Part shown: in pieces, positions 62,388 to 64,000 of the stretch
Layout: every line of letters begins with the position of its first letter
Numbering within the stretch: position 1 is the first letter of the stretch
From: UBA4738 sp002413305
Lineage (GTDB): Bacteria > Actinomycetota > UBA4738
Reading direction: 5' to 3'
DNA length: 64,000 nucleotides
Assembly: GCA_036847185.1 (NCBI GenBank)
Contig: DAIUAM010000013.1
Coordinates: 1 to 64,000 of the forward strand
Program-made: the position numbers and the translations under genes
The notes under the pieces: model-generated
Database searches by the model: none
The model's input: the letters and a program-made list of their open reading frames with translations, nothing else
Told to the model about the DNA's origin: nothing

Positions 62388-63116
62388 CTACAGCGAGGCC
62401 CGGACCACGTGCCGGTCGGAGGGCGAGGTGCTGCCACGGGCCGGCTCCTCGGTGATGAGCAGGCCGTCGTAGCGACGTGCGTCGACCTCGATCCGGATCA
62501 GCACGACCCCTCGCTCAGGGAGGAACGTCCCCACGCTGGCGAACTGCCCCCCCTTGACCAGCCACACCTGGTAGACCCGGTCGCCGGATGGGTTCGGCAT
62601 GGAGCCGAACAGGTACAGGCGGGGGCGGCCGGGGATGTACGCCGCGGCCAGCGACACGGGGACGGCCTGAGCGGTCCGCTCGGCGGAGAGCGTCACTACG
62701 TGCGACTGTGCGTGGCTGACCGTGGCGAGGACCTCGGTGGTTCGAACCTGCCGCTGCTCGGCCTCGTTGACCCGGTGGGACAGGTGCGCGGTCCACGTTC
62801 CCAGGCCCGCCACCATGGCCACCACGACGGCCACGGCCGCCGCTCGTGTCCAGATCGGCGCCCGGTGGTTGCGCAGGTCCCTCCGCAGCCGGACCCCGAG
62901 CAGGCGGGGAGGGCGGGACGGCGAGGCGGCCAGGGCGAGGTCGCCGGTGACGGCCTGGAACCGGTCCAGCAGCTCGCGACAGGAGGCGCACTCGGGAAGA
63001 TGGGCACCGAGCAGGGCCTCGATCCGGACCGCCTCGACCTCGTCCAGCGCGTGGAGGGCGTAACCAGCCAGGGCCTCCTCGATCGCCTGGTGGTCCGCGC
63101 TCGGCTCTTGGCTCAT
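62388..63116 (-). CDS. Anti-sigma factor (RskA-like)
   Basis: 242 residues. The N-terminal zinc-binding anti-sigma domain has His39, Cys43 and Cys46 in GAHLPECASCRELL. One membrane helix (about 89-110, AAAVAVVVAMVAGLGTW) is followed by an extracytoplasmic RskA domain with YLFGSMPNPSGDRVYQVWLV. It should hold the ECF sigma factor encoded upstream, whose stop it overlaps (ATGA). Release presumably needs regulated proteolysis after an envelope or redox signal. Confidence 0.88.
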   Translation of the reverse strand: MSQEPSADHQAIEEALAGYALHALDEVEAVRIEALLGAHLPECASCRELLDRFQAVTGDLALAASPSRPPRLLGVRLRRDLRNHRAPIWTRAAAVAVVVAMVAGLGTWTAHLSHRVNEAEQRQVRTTEVLATVSHAQSHVVTLSAERTAQAVPVSLAAAYIPGRPRLYLFGSMPNPSGDRVYQVWLVKGGQFASVGTFLPERGVVLIRIEVDARRYDGLLITEEPARGSTSPSDRHVVRASL

Positions 63117-63688
63117 CCTTCGCTCTCCGCGAGCAATCGGTTCAGCTTCCGCATGGCCGCCAGGGTCCGGGTCTTGACGGTCCCCAGCGGGATGCCGAGC
63201 TCCTCGGCGATCCGGGCCTGCGTATACCCACCGAAATACGCCATCTCAAGCACCGTGCGCTGCTCGGCAGGAAGCTGCTCCAGCGCGGTGAGGACCTGAG
63301 CCCGGCGGCTCTCCAACCAGGCCTCCTGTACCACTCCTTCTGCAACATCTTCGCCAACGGCAGGTCCGGGGTTCACTTTCAGCGAGCGTCGGCGCAGGCG
63401 CTCCTCGCGTCGAACGGTGTCAACCGCCCGGTGATGGGCCAGCGACAAGAAGAAGCTCCGGAAGGTGCCGCGCGCCGGATCGTAGGCCTCGGGGGCGCGC
63501 CACAGGGCCAGGAACGAATCGTGGACCACGTCCTGGGCGAGTTGCTCCTGCCCGGTCACCCGCAGGGCCAAGCCGAACGCGGCCGGCCCGTATCGTGCGT
63601 ACAGCTCCTCGAAGGCACCCCGGTCGCCCATGACCAGCCGCTGGTGGAGCTCCACGTCCCGCCGGTCTTCCCGATGATCCCCTTCCAT
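63113..63688 (-). CDS. ECF RNA polymerase sigma factor (SigK-like)
   Basis: 191 residues from ATG 63688. Sigma region 2 has FEELYARYGPAAFGLALR and AQDVVHDSFLALWRAPEAYD; region 4 has LEMAYFGGYTQARIAEELGI and PLGTVKTRTLAAMRKL. ATG 63688 has AAGGA close upstream; GTG 63706 (six residues longer, starting MLHKDAMEG) is an alternative without a ribosome site. It is paired with an RskA-type anti-sigma gene, overlapping by four bases, and is divergent from the glutaredoxin-like gene. Confidence 0.88.
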   Translation of the reverse strand: MEGDHREDRRDVELHQRLVMGDRGAFEELYARYGPAAFGLALRVTGQEQLAQDVVHDSFLALWRAPEAYDPARGTFRSFFLSLAHHRAVDTVRREERLRRRSLKVNPGPAVGEDVAEGVVQEAWLESRRAQVLTALEQLPAEQRTVLEMAYFGGYTQARIAEELGIPLGTVKTRTLAAMRKLNRLLAESEG

Positions 63689-63714
63689 CGCGTCCTTGTG
63701 TAGCACCTCGCCGC

Positions 63715-63720
63715 TACCAT
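63715..63720 (+). promoter_or_regulatory. -10 box of a leaderless glutaredoxin transcript
   Basis: TACCAT ends nine bases before GTG 63730, with no ribosome site. It lies in the 41-base gap between the divergent sigma gene and this gene. Confidence 0.4.
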
Positions 63721-63729
63721 GACGGTCGA

Positions 63730-63987
63730 GTGGACCACGAAGTCCTTGTGAAGATGTACTCGCGCCGGACGTGCCATCTCTGCGAAGAGGCCCGCGACGT
63801 GATCGCCGCGGAGGGCCGCCGGACGCCGCTGCACATCGAAGAAGTGTTCATCGACGGCGACGACCGCCTGGAGCTCGCCTACGGCATGCGGGTCCCCGTG
63901 GTGGAGGTCGACGGCGTGGAGCGCTTCGAATACCGGGTGGATCCCGGCGAGCTCCGCCGCCTGGTCCGCCCTGGCGGGTCCCCCTGA
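63730..63987 (+). CDS. Glutaredoxin-family thiol protein
   Basis: 85 residues with a thioredoxin-like fold. The redox motif is Cys15-His-Leu-Cys18 in SRRTCHLCEEARDV, and GMRVPVVEVDGVERFEYRVD carries the cis-Pro. It belongs to the short glutaredoxin-like group (DUF836 type) rather than to classical CPYC glutaredoxins. It is divergent from the ECF sigma gene and may be linked to a redox stress response. GTG 63730. Confidence 0.85.
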   Translation: MDHEVLVKMYSRRTCHLCEEARDVIAAEGRRTPLHIEEVFIDGDDRLELAYGMRVPVVEVDGVERFEYRVDPGELRRLVRPGGSP

Positions 63988-64000
63988 AGGCGACCGCGGG

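Overview
The window reads as chromosome from a high-GC actinobacterium, probably a deep-branching one rather than a Streptomyces or Mycobacterium. The reasons are the actinobacterial order rho–rpmE–prfA–prmC–sua5–glyA–wecA–atp, a Rho with a long Arg/Gln/Gly-rich insert, a 33-residue bS22 gene, a DivIVA protein, frequent GTG/TTG starts, and many genes whose only upstream signal is a TAnnnT box 6-10 bases before the start codon (leaderless transcripts). I saw no tRNA, rRNA, CRISPR array, transposase or integrase.

Layout. (1) 0-18.5 kb is a housekeeping block: a transaldolase-family aldolase, rho, rpmE, a DUF1385 membrane protein, a DivIVA protein, prfA, prmC, a Sua5/TsaC protein, one open frame that joins a low-molecular-weight phosphatase to serine hydroxymethyltransferase, a WecA-type transferase, and a complete ATP synthase operon (atpZ, atpI, B, E, F, H, A, G, D, C). 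A perfect Rex-type palindrome and two predicted promoters precede the atp operon. (2) 18.5-30 kb is accessory: a frameshifted SMP-30 gene, two class III cyclase proteins, a methyltransferase, a SARP/BTAD-AAA-TPR regulator cut by an in-frame TGA, an NTF2-TusA fusion paired with a DsrE protein, a threonine synthase remnant and an isochorismatase-family hydrolase. (3) 30-34.3 kb is a conserved unit: murA, a large membrane protein and an AcuC-type deacetylase, overlapping start to stop. (4) 34.3-46 kb is a second accessory stretch: a truncated cyclase, a 1071-residue cyclase-AAA-TPR protein, and two paralogous gene pairs, each a small leader-like peptide (85 and 82 residues) directly followed by a haem-oxygenase-fold diiron-type enzyme. 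The second pair continues into a trypsin-like protease and a small Nal1-like domain protein; an amino-acid permease and an acetamidase lie between the pairs. Two SDR genes follow, one frameshifted. (5) 46-64 kb is mostly conserved actinobacterial genes: a phosphatase-like protein, a Clp1-like P-loop protein, a CADD-type enzyme, bS22, a SAM hydrolase, an epimerase, an acyltransferase, an acyl-CoA ligase, a DUF4331–TPR–NicO unit, an ECF sigma/anti-sigma pair and a glutaredoxin-like protein.

The best candidate for an undescribed system is the duplicated peptide + diiron-enzyme module at 38.3-39.3 and 42.1-44.35 kb. The peptides share a leader-like block and a common C-terminal Met-Val, the enzymes keep their metal-ligand motifs, and one copy carries a protease. 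This looks like a peptide-maturation (RiPP-like) arrangement, but the chemistry is inference. The many class III cyclase and AAA/TPR proteins suggest lineage-specific cAMP-type signalling. Several broken genes (two frameshifts, one nonsense codon, two truncations) lie only in the accessory stretches.
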